From contig ML681963.1 in the NCBI GenBank assembly GCA_007922195.1, forward strand, positions 59,096,008 to 59,160,007: a DNA stretch of 64,000 nucleotides. The letters run 5' to 3'. Of the stretch, positions 46,530-59,133 are shown in pieces. A program made the position numbers and the translations under genes. The notes beneath the pieces were generated by a model. It was not told the DNA's origin, searched no databases, and worked only from the letters and a program-made list of their open reading frames with translations. Numbering within the stretch: position 1 is the first letter of the stretch; each line of letters opens with the position of its first letter. The stretch is from Podocnemis expansa. Lineage: Eukaryota > Chordata > Testudines > Podocnemididae.

Positions 46530-47430
46530 CTAATAAGAGTCCACAATGATTGTTACTATGCCCAGTGCTAGTCAACATGTTCATGAGTGATCCTGAAATA
46601 TAAAATCACAGCTGATAAAATTTGCAGATGACACAAAGATACACAACATGGAAAATAATGGTGAGGAAAAGGTAAGCATACAGCATAATATAGGACTCTG
46701 AATAACATGGACCCATTCAAAAAAATTCTTCAAATACAGCGAAATGAAAAGTTATACCTTTATGGTCAGCACTTCTTGTTCCTACTTACAGACCAGCAGT
46801 TATACCCTGGAAAGCATTGGCTCTGAAAAGGATTTAAGGGTTTTAGGGGATATGTCACTAAACATGAAATGCCTCTGCAATGCTATGGAAAAAAATGCTA
46901 ATACAATCCATGGGTCCGGTCCATAAAGAGTGGAGGAGAACTAGAAATAGGGTTGTGACTAATTGGTGAGGCCATATTAGAATATCATATCTAGTTTTGG
47001 TGTCCACATTTTTATGAGATGTTGAAAAACTACAGAGCGTGCGAAAGAAAAAAGAAAAATTATTCCAAGACTAGAGAAAATGCCTTAAAGGTAGAGAATT
47101 AATCTGTTTAGTTTAATCAAAAAAGAAGACTGATCAGCGACTTGATTACAGTAATAAATACCTCCATGGGCAGGATACTCAAGGTACTAAAGGTTTCTTC
47201 GATCTGCTGAAGAATGACATAATATGAACCAATGATTAAAAGCTGACATCTGACAAAATTCAAATTAGAAACTAGGGCACAAATATTTAATAGTGAGGAT
47301 GATTAGCCACAGGAATAAACTACTAAGGAAAGCAGTGGATTTTCCATCTCAATGTCTTTAAGTCAAGACTGGATGCTTTTCTGAAAGATATGTTTTAGTC
47401 AAACAAGTTATTGGGCTCAATGGGTGAAAT
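46530..47430 (+). pseudogene. Decayed CR1-like LINE fragment
   Basis: The plus strand contains LVNMFMSDPEI followed, with frameshifts, by KFADDTKIHNMENNGEEKVS, equivalent to the RT motif C region. Next come SGSEKDLRVLGDMS-type and NANTIHG segments and a degraded 3' part to about 47.43 kb. It is more divergent than the other CR1 copies, so older or of another subfamily. Confidence 0.6.
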
Positions 47431-47535
47431 TTTATGCCCTGCCTCATAAAGGAAGTGCTAGAGGATCCAACCACCCCTAAAAGATTTTAAGGCTAAAAAT
47501 CTATTAATCCTTCAGCCCAATGTCATTTAGCCTCC

Positions 47536-48403
47536 ACAGGCAGCCTTAGGCAATCTGGGGCCCTAGCAAAGTCCCATGGTGGGGCCCCCATTAAGCCCCC
47601 ATGTCCCCCCATCTGTGGCCCCAGCTCCACTGTGCTGGTCCCTCCCATGGCCCCAGCTACCTGCCACTGGCCCCTGGCCCCCCTTTGGGTACCCCCAGGG
47701 CTCCAGCTCCCCACCCCTGGCCCCCAATGCTTCCTCTGTGTTCACTGGTGGATTAGGGGACTCTGGGCCCCTGGGCCTCCTGCACTGGTGGGCCCTGCCT
47801 GGGACCCACCCGCACTCACTTGGGGCCACAGTCCCCCTCCACTCTACAGCCCTGCCCTCTGCGGGAAGGCCGGCCAAAGGGTGGGGTGGGAGAGGAAAGC
47901 AAAGCCCAGCCTTGGAGCCAGGGCAGCTGCACTCCTTCCCAGCAAAGCAGCACCACTCAGTGGAGGGCCCCCACATTGTGTGGGCCCCCAGACCTGCCAC
48001 GTGTTAATCCCCCCATGTCTGTGCCCACCCCCTTATGGCCTCAGCTCCCTGCTGCTTGTCCCGGCCCCAGGACCACTGTTCCCTCTAAGCTGTGCGCATG
48101 TGCGTGCGCACACAGGTCATGAAGCCTGCACACACAACAAAATAAAGTGCGCACAAAAAAATGCAATAGTGTTAATATTGGTGCTCACAAAGGAATGTTT
48201 TTGCACACACAAAGAAATTGTTTGCGCACACAGTCTACGAGTAGTTAGAGGGAACATTGCCCAGGACCAGCTTCTTTTCCTGCCGTTGACCAAGGCAGAT
48301 GCAGCTTTTAGGGTAGGTGAAGCACTCAACAGGGCCCCTTACTGCTCAGGGCCTAGGCGATCACCTGCTTTGCCTACCCCAAAAGCCACCTCTAAGGCTG
48401 CCT
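47536..48403. mobile_element. GC-rich hAT-like element hosting a short hAT
   Basis: The left end CACAGGCAGCCTTAGG is inverted at the right end (CTAAGGCTGCCTACTG). A TSD is not visible. The GC-rich interior opens long frames on both strands (for example 47632-48414) that are low-complexity and Pro/Leu-rich, with no domain. The short element 48074-48259 is nested in it. Confidence 0.5.
48074..48259. mobile_element. Short hAT-like element, perfect TSD CCCAGGAC
   Basis: CCCAGGAC at 48066-48073 and 48260-48267 is a perfect TSD. The ends CACTGTTCCCTCTAAGC and TTAGAGGGAACATTG are inverted. The interior has several GTGCGCACA-type words. It is the same family as 3602-4166. Confidence 0.85.
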
Positions 48404-48577
48404 ACTGCATCTGACTGGCTAGTCCAAAATTAATTATTAATCAATCTCCTCCCATCTTGTGCCAGTCGGGAATAAAGTCTTCAAGACTTAACTGAAGTTT
48501 GATTAAATACGTTTCCATGAATTCATAGATGAAGTTGAGATGAGATGGGTTAGAAATATGACATTAAGCCATAATTG

Positions 48578-50455
48578 CATACAAAGATATTGCTCAGGAC
48601 TGCAGGGATAAAATCAAAAAGGCCAAACAATTGGAGTTGCAGCTAGCAAGGGATGTGAAGGACAACAGGAAGGGGTTCTACAAGTATGTCAATAACAAGA
48701 AGATAATCAGGGATGGCATAGGTCCCTTACTGAATGAGGCAGGTATGCTCATGGTGGAGGATGCAGAGAAGGCTGAAATGCCCAATGCTTTCTTTACTTC
48801 AGTTTTCACAAGGAGGTCCAGCTCCCAGCCCACTACATGGGGTATGGCAGATTGGAGAGAAGAAGAGAGGCCCTTGGTGATGAAAGGTCAGGTTAAGGAC
48901 TACTTAAGTTGAATGTGCACAAGTCCAAGGGGCTGGATGAACTGCATCCAAGGGTGCTGAGGGAGCTGGCCAATGAGATAGCAGTACCGCTGGCTATTAT
49001 CTTTGAAAACTCATGGCAAACAGGGGAGGTGCCATAGGACTGGGGGAAAAAAATCAAATATAGTGCCTATCTTCAACAAAGGGAAAAAGGAGGATACAGG
49101 GAATTACCTGTTAGTCTCACCTCAATCCCTGGAAAAATCATGGAGTAGGTTCTCAAAGAATTCATCCTGAAACACTTGAAGGAAAATAGAGCAATCAGGA
49201 ACAGTCAGAATGGATTCACCAAGGGTAAATCATGCCTAACCAACCTCATCGCCTTCTATGATGAGATGACTGATTTGTGGATGTGGGAAGAGCCATTGAC
49301 ATGATATACTTCAACTTTAGCAAGGCTTTTGATACAGTTTCCCACAGCATTCTCATCAGCAAGTTAAGGAAGTATGGGTTGGATATGTGGACTGTAAGAG
49401 GGTAGAAAACTGGCTAGATCAATGGTTTCAGCGAGTAGGAATCAATGGCTCTATGTCTTGTTGGCAACCAGTAATGAGCGGTGTGCCCTAGGGGTCGGCC
49501 CTTGGGCCAGTTCTGTTCAACATTTTCATTAATGATCTGGATGATGGAATAGACTGCACTCTCAGTAAGTTTGCGGATGACACCAAGCTGGGGGAAACGG
49601 CAGACACCCTGGAGGGCAGGGCCAGGCTTCAGGGAGACCTAGACAAATTGGAGCAGTGGGCCAAAAGAAATCTCATGAGGTTCAAAAAGGACAAGTGCAA
49701 AGTCCTGCCCTTGGGATGGAAAACTCCATGTACCACTACAGGCTGGGGAGTGATCACCTAAGTAGCAGTGCTGTAGAAAAGGACCTGGGGCTCACGGTGG
49801 ATGGGAAGCTGGATATGAGTCAACAGCGTGCTCTTGCTGCTGAAAAGGCCAATGGCATATTGGGCTGCATCAGTAGAAGTGCTGCCAGCCAAATGATGGA
49901 TGTGATTTTTCTCCTTTATTTGGCACTGGTGAGGCTGCATCTGGAATACTGTGTCCAGTTTTGGGCTCCCCACTACAAAAAGGACATGGACAAATTAGAA
50001 AGAGTCCAGTGGAGAGCAACAAAAATGATTAAGGGGCTAGAGCACAAGACTTATGAAGAGAGACTGAAGGAACTAGGCTTATTTAGCCTGCAAAAGAGAA
50101 GACTGAGGGGGGATTTGATAGCAACCTTTAACTACTTGAAGGGATGCTCCAACATGGACAGAGCTTGATTGTTCTCAGTAGTAACAGAGGAGAGAACAAG
50201 AAACAATGGTTTCAGGTTGCAACTAGGGAGGTCAAGGTTGAATATTACAAAAAACTTTTACTAGGAGGGTGGTGAAGCATTCAAATGGGTTACCTAGGGA
50301 CGTGGTAGAATCTCCATCTTTGGAGATATTTAAGGCTTGATTAGACAAAACCCTGGCTGGGATGATTTGGTGAGAGTGGTCCTGCTTTTTTTTTTTTTCC
50401 GCAGGGGGTTGGACTAGATGACCTCATGAGGTCCCTTTTAACCCTAAGATTCTAT
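48578..50455 (+). pseudogene. CR1 LINE, 5'-truncated RT with 3' end
   Basis: This parallels the copy at 61.37-63.23 kb almost codon for codon. It has QLARDVKDNRKGFYKYVNNK, a frameshifted entry region, motif A (frame-broken YFNFSKAFDTVSHSI near 49310), motif B (GVP followed by a TAG stop at the expected Gln), and [18 protein letters not shown] around 49565. The C-terminus follows ([51 protein letters not shown]), then the 3' end AAGATTCTATGAA at 50446. Frameshifts and stops make it inactive. Confidence 0.85.
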
Positions 50456-50459
50456 GAAT

Positions 50460-51700
50460 TGTCCCATGTAAACAGTGGAGGGTTTTGGTACTGTGAGACC
50501 CAAATCAAACTACCCCATTTTTTTTCATTTTGCTTTTGTTAAAGTAAATTTGACTGATGTGGTTTTGCAAACACAAAACTATACTAGTTTTGCTCATCTC
50601 TATACAAAATCTTCAATCCCATTCCCATCAGCTTCCAATATTTCTGAATTCAATACACTCAAACACCACAATCACAAGAACAGAATAAAAGTTAAGATGA
50701 ATACTGGAAAAATCTGCTAGAGGAAAAAAACTCCTGATGAAGTTTTCAGTGCACAGAGGCATACAAGTCTCTTAATTAACATTTTTACCCTTTCAATGCA
50801 TGTGCTCTTGTGTGCATTTTAAAGAGAAAAAAAAAATCACTGCCTTCTGTTAGGTACAAGGACTTTTTGCCTAGCCTGTTAGTGGGAATAAACCTAGTAA
50901 CAAAAGAGACCGTCTCTACATAATAGTTTTCTACTTCAGCTCCTGACAATCTGCTGTCATTACAACAAGCAGCACATTTTATTTGCTTTCATAACCTTTG
51001 ACAACTAGAATCACTAACAATATTTTTGTTGAAGAAACTTTTATAAAATATTACAATCAATTCAATTGCATTAACACATTTGAACCTCTAAGTTCAACAC
51101 AGTGGAAAATACAATACTATTTTATTGCATCAGCTGTCTGGTCACATATACATCATCTATAACTAAAATCAGAAGTGTTGTGAGCCCTATTTATCTAGAG
51201 TTTGCAAAAGGAATTATCTGACAGTTGAAAATGAAAAACTACTAATAAGCATTATGGTTTATTGAAAAATTTAAACAATGAGATTAAGGAAACTTTTGCA
51301 ATATTAAGGAATGTATATGATACTATTTTACCTTGCTTGAAGAATTCCTCTGGGATTTCTTATGCTATTATACCACAGCTAAACTGTGGTATTATGTTAA
51401 GGAATTCTGCCATTCTTCCTGTATTCAGAATGCATTTAAAATTAGAAGAGAATTGACCTTCAACATATTGCACTTCACTTAATTTTTTGTGCTTTTATCA
51501 GAACCATTTGCCCATTCCAGTAACTCAAAGAAAAAGAGAGGCAAAACTCTACCTAAACACTTAGCCATTCAGTACCTGAGGAGATACATTTTAGGACTTC
51601 TTAAACTATGTTTCTTGAAGGTTTACATTTAAGGATGGTGAAAAGGAAGTCTTTGGGGAGAGATTTTGCTTTGTTTGAAACTGGATAAGGGGACAGAACC
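50460..51700. other. Unannotated AT-rich DNA
   Basis: I see no coding region or recognisable repeat. Confidence 0.45.
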
Positions 51701-51702
51701 AG

Positions 51703-52753
51703 CAAGAGGCAGCTTTAGGGGTAGACAAAGCAGGTGGCTGCCTAGGCTCCCTGAGCAATAAGGGGCCTCGTCCACAATTTGGTGGACAGAAATGAAAATA
51801 TAGAAAACTATAGAAATTGTTCCCATCTAGCAGGGCAAGTAGCACCAGAAACCTCAGCACTATTCAGTCTTGTCTCATCAAGGCAAACTATCATTAGGAT
51901 CTGTGCTTTGTCTGAATTGCAGATTTCACCATTATCTGCCCATCACCTTCACACTGACATACTAAAAAAGCAGGAGCAAGCACAATAGCAGGAACTTGTC
52001 CAATAGTCTCATCTTTTAGTTCCTCAATGTGGCCATTTATTCTGTTATTTTTTTAATCCCAATTGTGAAATTTTCCCTTTCCCTTTTCTTTTTTACCTGT
52101 TCTTCTTTTGCCGTTGACAATTTTTCCTTTGGCTGTGGGTAGCTCAGGTTACCAGGTAGGTCCATATAGGCTGCTACTTATAAATACAGTGCTGCCCTCA
52201 AGCAATGATTACAATTGTCTGTGATGTATATCTTTCTTTTCATAAGTAATTTTTTAGGTTCTTTTGTACTTACTATTTAATATTTTTGAGGGTGCAGAGT
52301 CTTATAAATTTGAGTCCTTTAGAGAATTTCATTGAAATTTGATGTTTTTTATTTATAGCTACAGACTACAAACCTTCTTTTCACTTATTTTTATTTATTA
52401 GAATTATTTGTATCAAACCTCTCATGCACATAAACCCAAGTCTATATGAAAAATTTGTAATATTTGACTGCCAAAATTTTAAATGTGGTATCTTATTTTT
52501 GAGCTTCAATTTTACCACTTTTTGTTAATTAATTCACATAACTTTGTAGTTAAGCATTAGCTCATTCATATTAAGTGAAAGATGATCAACTTACAAGCTT
52601 TATGATGGAAACACCTTTAAGAACATCATACACAAGGGCTGCAAGGGGACTGGGCCCACGAAGAATCTGGCAGTGGGGTCCTATAGGAGGTCCATTAGGG
52701 GGCTCCACAATAGGCCTTTGCTTAGGGCCCCCAGTTGGCTAAGGCCACCTCTG
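51703..52753. mobile_element. hAT-like element (AGAGGYRGCYTTAG ends)
   Basis: The left AGAGGCAGCTTTAGGGG and the right CTAAGGCCACCTCTG are inverted. GC-rich ends (51700-51780 and 52640-52753) enclose AT-rich DNA without recognisable genes. The flanks share AACCA but the TSD is not clear. Confidence 0.55.
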
Positions 52754-52759
52754 AACCAA

Positions 52760-54020
52760 GGAGGGGAGAAGCAGAGAAGAGCCCAATTTTTGCTCACTGA
52801 TTATAACCTCACTTATTGCTAATAGAAATCAGAAAAAAAAGGAAAAGGCACCATCATACACACACTATAAGAAAAAAAGTGACTTGGACAGAAAGTTGGG
52901 AGGCTAGTGAAGCTGAGCAGATATTGCAAACATGTATGTATCTGTGGCTGTTATTGCAAATAAAACCAGTAAATTTGATGCTTTAGGACTTACAACATAT
53001 GTTTGGGCAAAATCTAAACCTCAAACATACTTGCTTGTAAATGTTTACAAGTAAACATGGCCACTTGTAAATACAAGTGCTGGCACAAAAACATATTTGT
53101 GCCAGAAATCATAAAAACTACAGTCTTCAGACCAAAGAACAGAAAATAGCAAGCTCTCTCAGTGACCAATCACACACACAAGATATCAAGTACTGCATAA
53201 TACTCACAATCCCTTTGTAACCAATCTTGGGGCTGAAGTTTCTTTGCAAAATGTCCACTGGACAATTATAAATAACATACACAAATAAAAATCAAAACCT
53301 GTTCCCAGGAAATTCACAAAGAGGAAAAAAGACTAAATTCTTCAGATAAATTATTCACTGTGAAGATTTAGACCATAGTAACCAAAGCATGTCCCTGATA
53401 TACTAATATTAAACTAAACAGTTGTCATTACAGTGCAAGGTCAGTACAAGGCCAGACACTAAACTCAAATCTATGCTACACACATCAAAAGCATTCATCT
53501 CCAAACTAAGACATTTCAAAGTACTATATTCCCATATTAATCAGAATTGCACAGTCCTTTGTGTTTACACTTGGCTGGGCATATTGGATTTAGTTCTACC
53601 CCAATCTAATTTTATTTATTAATTTTTTTTTATCACTGTTTGGGAGTATCATAGCACTGAACACAATGAGAGAAATGAGTAGACATCACCATATAAACAA
53701 CAAACCACGTGAACTTGATAAAGCAGCAGTTTAAGTGAAGAAAATTGATAGAGTTGAGTAAGTACTTCACAAATTATTTAGTTGGTTTTGCCTCTACAAT
53801 ATTTATTTGAAGTTCTTCACAAATTTCTTCAATTATTCATTTTTGGCCTGCAGATCTTTGCAAATATTTGGAATACACTTTTTGCAACTTTTGGCATTAT
53901 GGTCAATTATGTCAGTCATATGCTATCATTTCTACTCTCTGACTGGATGGTATGACTGATAAGTAATCAATCCGAAGCAAGCTCTAAATTTTACACTCTA
54001 ATATACAACTTAAGATGAAC
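52760..54020. other. Unannotated AT-rich DNA
   Basis: I see no gene or named repeat. Confidence 0.45.
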
Positions 54021-54033
54021 TTTAGACATTCAA

Positions 54034-54288
54034 ACAAAACAAGGAGTTGTGTGGCACTTTAAGACTAACAGATTTATTTTTTGCATGAGCTTTCCTGGGA
54101 GAAAATTCCACTTTGTCAGATGCTTCGAAGATCACCCATCTTCGAAGCATCTGATGAAGTGGAATTTTCTCCCACGAAAGCTCATGAGAAAAATAAATCT
54201 GTTAGTCTTTAAGTGTCACACGACTTTTTTTTTTTTTTTTTTTTTTTTTGCACGCTGGACTAGACTAACACGGCTATCCCTCTGGAAA
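54034..54288. repeat. Head-to-head Penelope-tail dimer with 13-bp TSD
   Basis: The 13-bp repeats TTTAGACATTCAA (54021-54033 and 54289-54301) flank it. The left arm is the tail on the minus strand, the right arm is the same tail on the plus strand, and the centre is the palindrome CTTCGAAGAT / ATCTTCGAAG. The right arm has CTGATGA, GTGG / CCCAC and GAAA, the hammerhead-like core; the left arm has the same core with CTGACAA. A T tract and GGACTAGACTAACACGGCT follow in the right arm. Confidence 0.85.
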
Positions 54289-54301
54289 TTTAGACATTCA
54301 A

Positions 54302-55380
54302 GCACACAAAGAGTTTAGTTATATTAAACACACTGGAATAGTTATTTATATACATTTTATTCACCTATTTGCTTACCTCCAACATCAGCAAACCATTGGA
54401 GATACCCAGCATGGAAAGGATGTTCCACCAGGGAGGGCTGGGGTTTCTTTATCCACAGACAATGCAGCTCAGTCAGGACAATGTAATTATGTATGTAAGA
54501 ACGGTCATTCTGTATCAGGCCAATTGTCCATGTAGTGCAGTAACCCATCTTCTGACATTTAACTTAACCTAGATTAAGGTCAAATTTATATATGAATACA
54601 ACTCCTATTTGAGCCAAGTGGAGTCTCAAGCATGAGAGAGCAGAATTCTGCTCTAAATTTCAAACATTTTGAAATCAAAAGGTAGAGGTACTTCGAATGC
54701 CTCTCATCCCATCCACTTTCCTCCATTTTCTCATTCATGTTGCCACACTCAGTTTTAAGAAGGATGCCAAATAATGTGAGAATCACGATAAAGCCCAAAG
54801 GCTTCTCGAGTAATGGAATGCACATGAAAATCTCAGATATCTTTCTCTCTGTATCTATACAGCTATTGCTCTGTGCGCTTATGTGTACACAGCTGAGAAA
54901 AAAAAGTTTGAAAACATGAAACCTAAAGACTCAAACAAAAAGCAGAAAGCGGATACAGAATTCAATATTTCTCAATATTTTAAGGGGACCTGGCTCATGA
55001 TATTTCAGGTATTGGCAACCCACTGCACACATTACCAATTTAAACAGCATGCAGTGCCCTTACCAGAGCTGCACCATTCCTGGTTTAAAGCCGTGTCACA
55101 CACCTTCCCCCCACCATAGTGTCCCACCTCTTCCACATGAGTCCAGTCTGCACAAAATGGGACTGCAGATCTCTGATACCAGGATGGCCTCCAGGAACTC
55201 TGCTGCTTCCATGAGCTTTCAGCCTCTTGCCACTGATGCAGATGCCAGGAATGGGTCACCAAGTGCACACCCCACCCCCACATACACACACACACACCCT
55301 GGTTCAGGCAGGGAACAGGGTGGGGGATTTGGCACAAACCTTTGCCGAAGGTTGCAAGGAAGCGACTGGCCAAGAAAGTT
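54302..55380. other. Unannotated DNA
   Basis: I see no gene or recognisable repeat. A short CACACA tract lies near 55280. Confidence 0.45.
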
Positions 55381-55384
55381 TCAA

Positions 55385-55440
55385 ACTAAGCTGCCCGATG
55401 TTCCAGTTACCTTGGAAACTGGAACATCAGGCAGCTTAGT
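55385..55440. repeat. Near-perfect 24-bp hairpin
   Basis: The arms 55385-55408 and 55417-55440 (CTAAGCTGCC and its complement outermost, TTCCAGTT / AACTGGAA at the loop) pair along 24 bp with a single mismatch that would be a G:U pair in one RNA orientation. The loop is 8 bases. Its size is near that of a small pre-miRNA, or it may be a short foldback transposon remnant. Confidence 0.7.
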
Positions 55441-55450
55441 GATTCTCAAG

Positions 55451-55516
55451 CAGTTGCTTTCCAAAATTCCTGATTCTGGCTACATGACCAGAAGTTGGAA
55501 TTCCAGATAGCAACTG
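55451..55516. repeat. Second hairpin, imperfect 29-bp arms
   Basis: The arms 55451-55479 and 55488-55516 begin and end CAGTTGC / GCAACTG, with internal mismatches around AATTCC, closed by TTCTGG / CCAGAA and an 8-base loop. It lies 10 bp from the hairpin at 55385-55440. The bulged stem is pre-miRNA-like. Confidence 0.6.
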
Positions 55517-55519
55517 ACT

Positions 55520-57640
55520 GAAAGATGCCTGATGCTTCAGGGTATCTTAACCAGAGCATTGGAAGCAAAAGCAATAGATTGAGTGGGCTTGCTTCACCCC
55601 TGCAGGGCAGGCTGGACAGAAATGTTAGATGAGCTGAAACCAGACAGTGAGCCATATTTTGCCCACCTCTACTCTCACACCATTGTGAGTGGAAATTTGT
55701 TTGTTTTTTAAACTATGAAACTAGGAATCAGGACTCCTGGGTTCCATCCCTGGATCTTCTAAGGATGGTCTACAAAAGCTTGGGCAAGTCACTTGGCCTC
55801 TCAGCGTTTTGCCTCTGTATCTGTAAGACTCCTGAATCTACCCTCTAACTTGCAAACTTCTGTACTGAAGACAGCAAATGTTCCTTTGCTAGTGTACGAT
55901 ATGAGGATCTTTGAACATCAAGAAAGATTTTGATATTGTTTTCCTCACAATGATATCTGAATGACTACCTTAAGGGGAGACAGAGGATGAACAATATTAA
56001 GAACTTCTTAAAACTATCATTGTTAAAAAAAATATAGTGTGGCAATTGCAGAATTGACACTCCTGTACCAAAGAGGAACAGAAATAGAGCGAAGCAGGTT
56101 CTAGTCAATTTATAATCCATGTCTTGGGAGAGTACCTCACATGCAACCATCCAGTATTTTCAGTGTAAAGATTATAACAGACAGACTACTTAAATATAAT
56201 ATCATTTTATGTGTGCATTACCATGATGGACAGCAGTAGTGATAAATATCATATACCTAACTATTGCTTTTCTCTGGCTAATAAGAAGTACCCCTCTAAT
56301 CAGGGCTTGACAAAACCCAGTTGCCAGGTTGCCATGGGAAGCAGCGTTTGTAGTTCAACTCCAAACACTCTTGTGGAAACACAATGGAGGAGCTTTCTCT
56401 GGCTGGCACTTACCTGAGAGCGAATTTCGTTGAGCTCTACTTCTGATGCTAGAGAACAACCCTCCTGTACTCCATGTCAAATCATCTTATGCCAAACCTA
56501 ATGAAAGGGCTACAGTAGCTCCAGCAAGACTTTTTTTTAAAATTCCCCAGAGAACTGAGGAGAATAAAAAACATCAAAAGACTTTCTTGCTAAATAAAGT
56601 GGAGATGTTTTCTACCATTACAGAAAATCCACCAAACCTGATAGCCCTAATGTTTGATTCTGAATACGTCTGTCATGAAACAAGTGCAAACCTTCAGGAA
56701 CCGCGGCTGCCTTATTAGTCTCACAGTCACTCCAACGAGCTATCAGCTTCTCAGCATGAAGTTCTACTGCCTCACTGCTCCAAGCCTTTAGGCAAAGGAT
56801 TCTAATAATGAGTCACAGTGCCGTGACTGAGGCCACACTTCTGCTCTGGTAAGCTGCTTGCTGAGAAGGACTGCATGTTTCCTCATTATCATTTTATAGG
56901 GGTTTTTTATTTGTTCTTTTGTATTCATTTTCCTTCCCCAAATGCTTGGCACATTACAGTCAGAGTACTCAGTGTTACCGCCAAGGCAGAAGGCATATGC
57001 CCTGGTTTAATAACCTTCTATTATGAGGTACTGTTATAAAAACTTATGATCACCCCAAGCATTATAGAAAGAACCAGGTTCATCCTATACAAGCTTCTAG
57101 CAAAATATATAAACAGACACTATTATAAAAATGTGACTGATGTTTATAAAAAGAAAATATTTTAAGTAATTGTTTCGCTTTCATTTATGGCATCCCCAAA
57201 TGATTAGTTCTTTGGTATAAGATTTGAAAGTGGAACTATGCAGTAATTCTGAAGTCATATGGTAAACAAAGTAAAAGGGGCGAGGAACTGACAGCAGGAA
57301 CAGGAGACACATGTAGGCCTAGATCTATAAGAATAGCTTAAGCAATTAATTTAATTTTCAGGCCATATAGCCTACCCAGGAGTAGTTCCTCAGTGAGTCA
57401 GCATACATAAGTAAACTAACAGTGATGTTAAGTCGCAAGATGAAACAAGGCTTTGTTTTTTGTTCTGCAAGAAGACAAGTGTTGAAACCTGCTGATCAAT
57501 AGTTCTAAGGGATTTGTACAAGTTTAGATTATTTTTTGAGGGGAATATCAGCTGAGGTTTAACCACAATAGTAATCAATTGATGTATATTTTAATGAGCA
57601 TGACCTTATTAATACACTAACCTATGGGATAAGGACACCT
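55520..57640. other. Unannotated DNA with a possible regulatory stretch
   Basis: I see no coding region or repeat. Around 56300-56830 the composition is more balanced. It holds a GGTTGCCATGGGAAG word (56328-56342, partly RFX X-box-like), AATGAGTCACAG (56808-56819) and TTGCTGAG (56868-56875) words. It may be a conserved noncoding element. Confidence 0.35.
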
Positions 57641-57700
57641 TAAAATCTATGAATCTCCTAATATTAAGGTCAAAAGGGATTAATATGATCACAATGTGGG

Positions 57701-58074
57701 CAGGCCAGCTCTACCCATGAGCCAATTAGGCACTGGCTTGGGATGTCAGGCTGGTCTGGCTCAGAAACCAGACCCTGTGTTCCCGCCTCTCCCCTGAGCC
57801 AGCCATTCCGCCTCTGGGAGTGGAGCAGGCCAGCCCATGGGGAAGACTATGCTTTCTCACCCCACCTCTAGGCTGGCTCTCCTCACCTCTAGGGCAAAAC
57901 AGCAGGCCCAGGGGAGGGATGGGAGTGTGGAGCCCACCCTTTGGGCCGGCTGTTCCCCACCCTGTGGTCAAGACAAGCTGGCCCAGAGAGGAGGCTGGGT
58001 TCCACATCCTGCCCCCAGAGGGCACAAAAGCAAAAAGTGGGCTCAGGGAGCCACAACCCTTTTAGCCAGTCCTG
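57701..58074. mobile_element. hAT-like element, TSD AATGTGGG/AATGCAGG
   Basis: The flanking 8-mers at 57693-57700 and 58075-58082 match at 6 of 8. The ends CAGGCCAGCTC and TTAGCCAGTCCTG are weakly inverted. It is GC-rich, with long spurious frames. Confidence 0.55.
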
Positions 58075-58162
58075 AATGCAGGCTACAGAACCTCCCACCC
58101 ACCCTGCAATAGTCACCTAACCTATGATTGATTCATTGAAGTCTCCAAACCATGGTTTAAAG

Positions 58163-58719
58163 CAGTGGTTCCCAACCTGTGGCCTAGGGGCCAAAAGTGG
58201 TTCATTGGGGCTTTCAGAGTGGTCCATAGTTTCCCTCCTGCAGACTGCAGAAGGGAGCTGCTGCCTAAGGACTCAGCTGAAGTGTCTCTCTACAGTGCTA
58301 AAAGACTAGTGCAGGCTCTTTGCTGCAGCCAAAGGGAAAGGAAGTCAGTGCTCTTCCCTCTCCCTCTTCCACCCCCTCCCACATTCTAGCAGGTAGCACA
58401 GCAAAATGCTCCCCCTACATCCATAGGCACAGGGGTCTTTTTTAGAGCCAGAGGGAGGGGAGTACTGATCTTCCATCCTCCTGGTCGCACAAGAGAGCCA
58501 CTGCCTAGGAACCCAGGTGGAATGCACAGGGCTACAGAACCCATGTGGTTTCCCTGCTGCAGCCAGTGAGACAGAAGATCCATGAGGAGGCAGCCTCCTT
58601 GGTGAACTCTTTCTGTCTGGCTACAGAGGTTGGGGAGCTTGTTGATGGAGACAGGTAGTCCTTCAGGGTTTTAAAAATGCTACCTGTAGCCCTTAAGCCA
58701 AAAAGATTGGGAACCACTG
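58163..58719. mobile_element. hAT-like element, TSD GTTTAAA(G/A)
   Basis: The ends CAGTGGTTCCCAACCTGTG and GATTGGGAACCACTG are inverted. GTTTAAAG (58155-58162) and GTTTAAAA (58720-58727) agree at 7 of 8. The same termini bound the element at 3738-4149. It lies in the CR1 3' region. Confidence 0.85.
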
Positions 58720-59133
58720 GTTTAAAAATTTCAAGATATAGAGAAACCACCAGCCATGACCCAGACCCCATGCTACAGGGGAAGGCAAAAAACCACAGGA
58801 CTCCTGTCAATCTGCCTTGCAGGAAAATCCCCTTCTGATTCCAAATATGGTGATCAGTTAATCCCTGAGCATGTGGGCCTGACCCATCAGCCAGACACCA
58901 AATCACATCCTTTAGCGTCCCATCACAGGCCATTGGCATATGTATTCACTATTTATGAGGGCAAGGAAATTAAGATATGGTGAAAAAGGAAAGAACTATG
59001 AGTGCATATTCATGATGGACATTCAAGGAATATAAAGCTTCCACTCATAGGAACAGCTGTTAATGTTATTCACTGGCATCCCAGAATCAAAATAGGATCT
59101 GCCTCAATGCTTAGAGCTCTCACCATACATAGA

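Larger units (their letters stand above)
57640..58990 (-). mobile_element. CR1 3' region, split by two hATs
   Basis: Its sequence matches the 3' region at 37090-37480 in pattern and order: GGTCAAAAGGGATTAATAT, then AGGCTACAGAACCTCCCACC, ACCATGGTTTAAA, and CAGGAAAATCCCCTTCTG. Coding RT is not recognisable here. hAT-like elements at 57701-58074 and 58163-58719 interrupt it. Confidence 0.65.

Noticed and set aside
47632..48414. 260-residue open frame
   Set aside because: It lies in a GC-rich hAT-like element, crosses a nested hAT, overlaps other open frames on both strands, and shows only low-complexity Pro/Leu/Ala composition.
56328..56342. RFX X-box
   Set aside because: Only the first half-site fits well; the second has two mismatches, so it is noted but not called.
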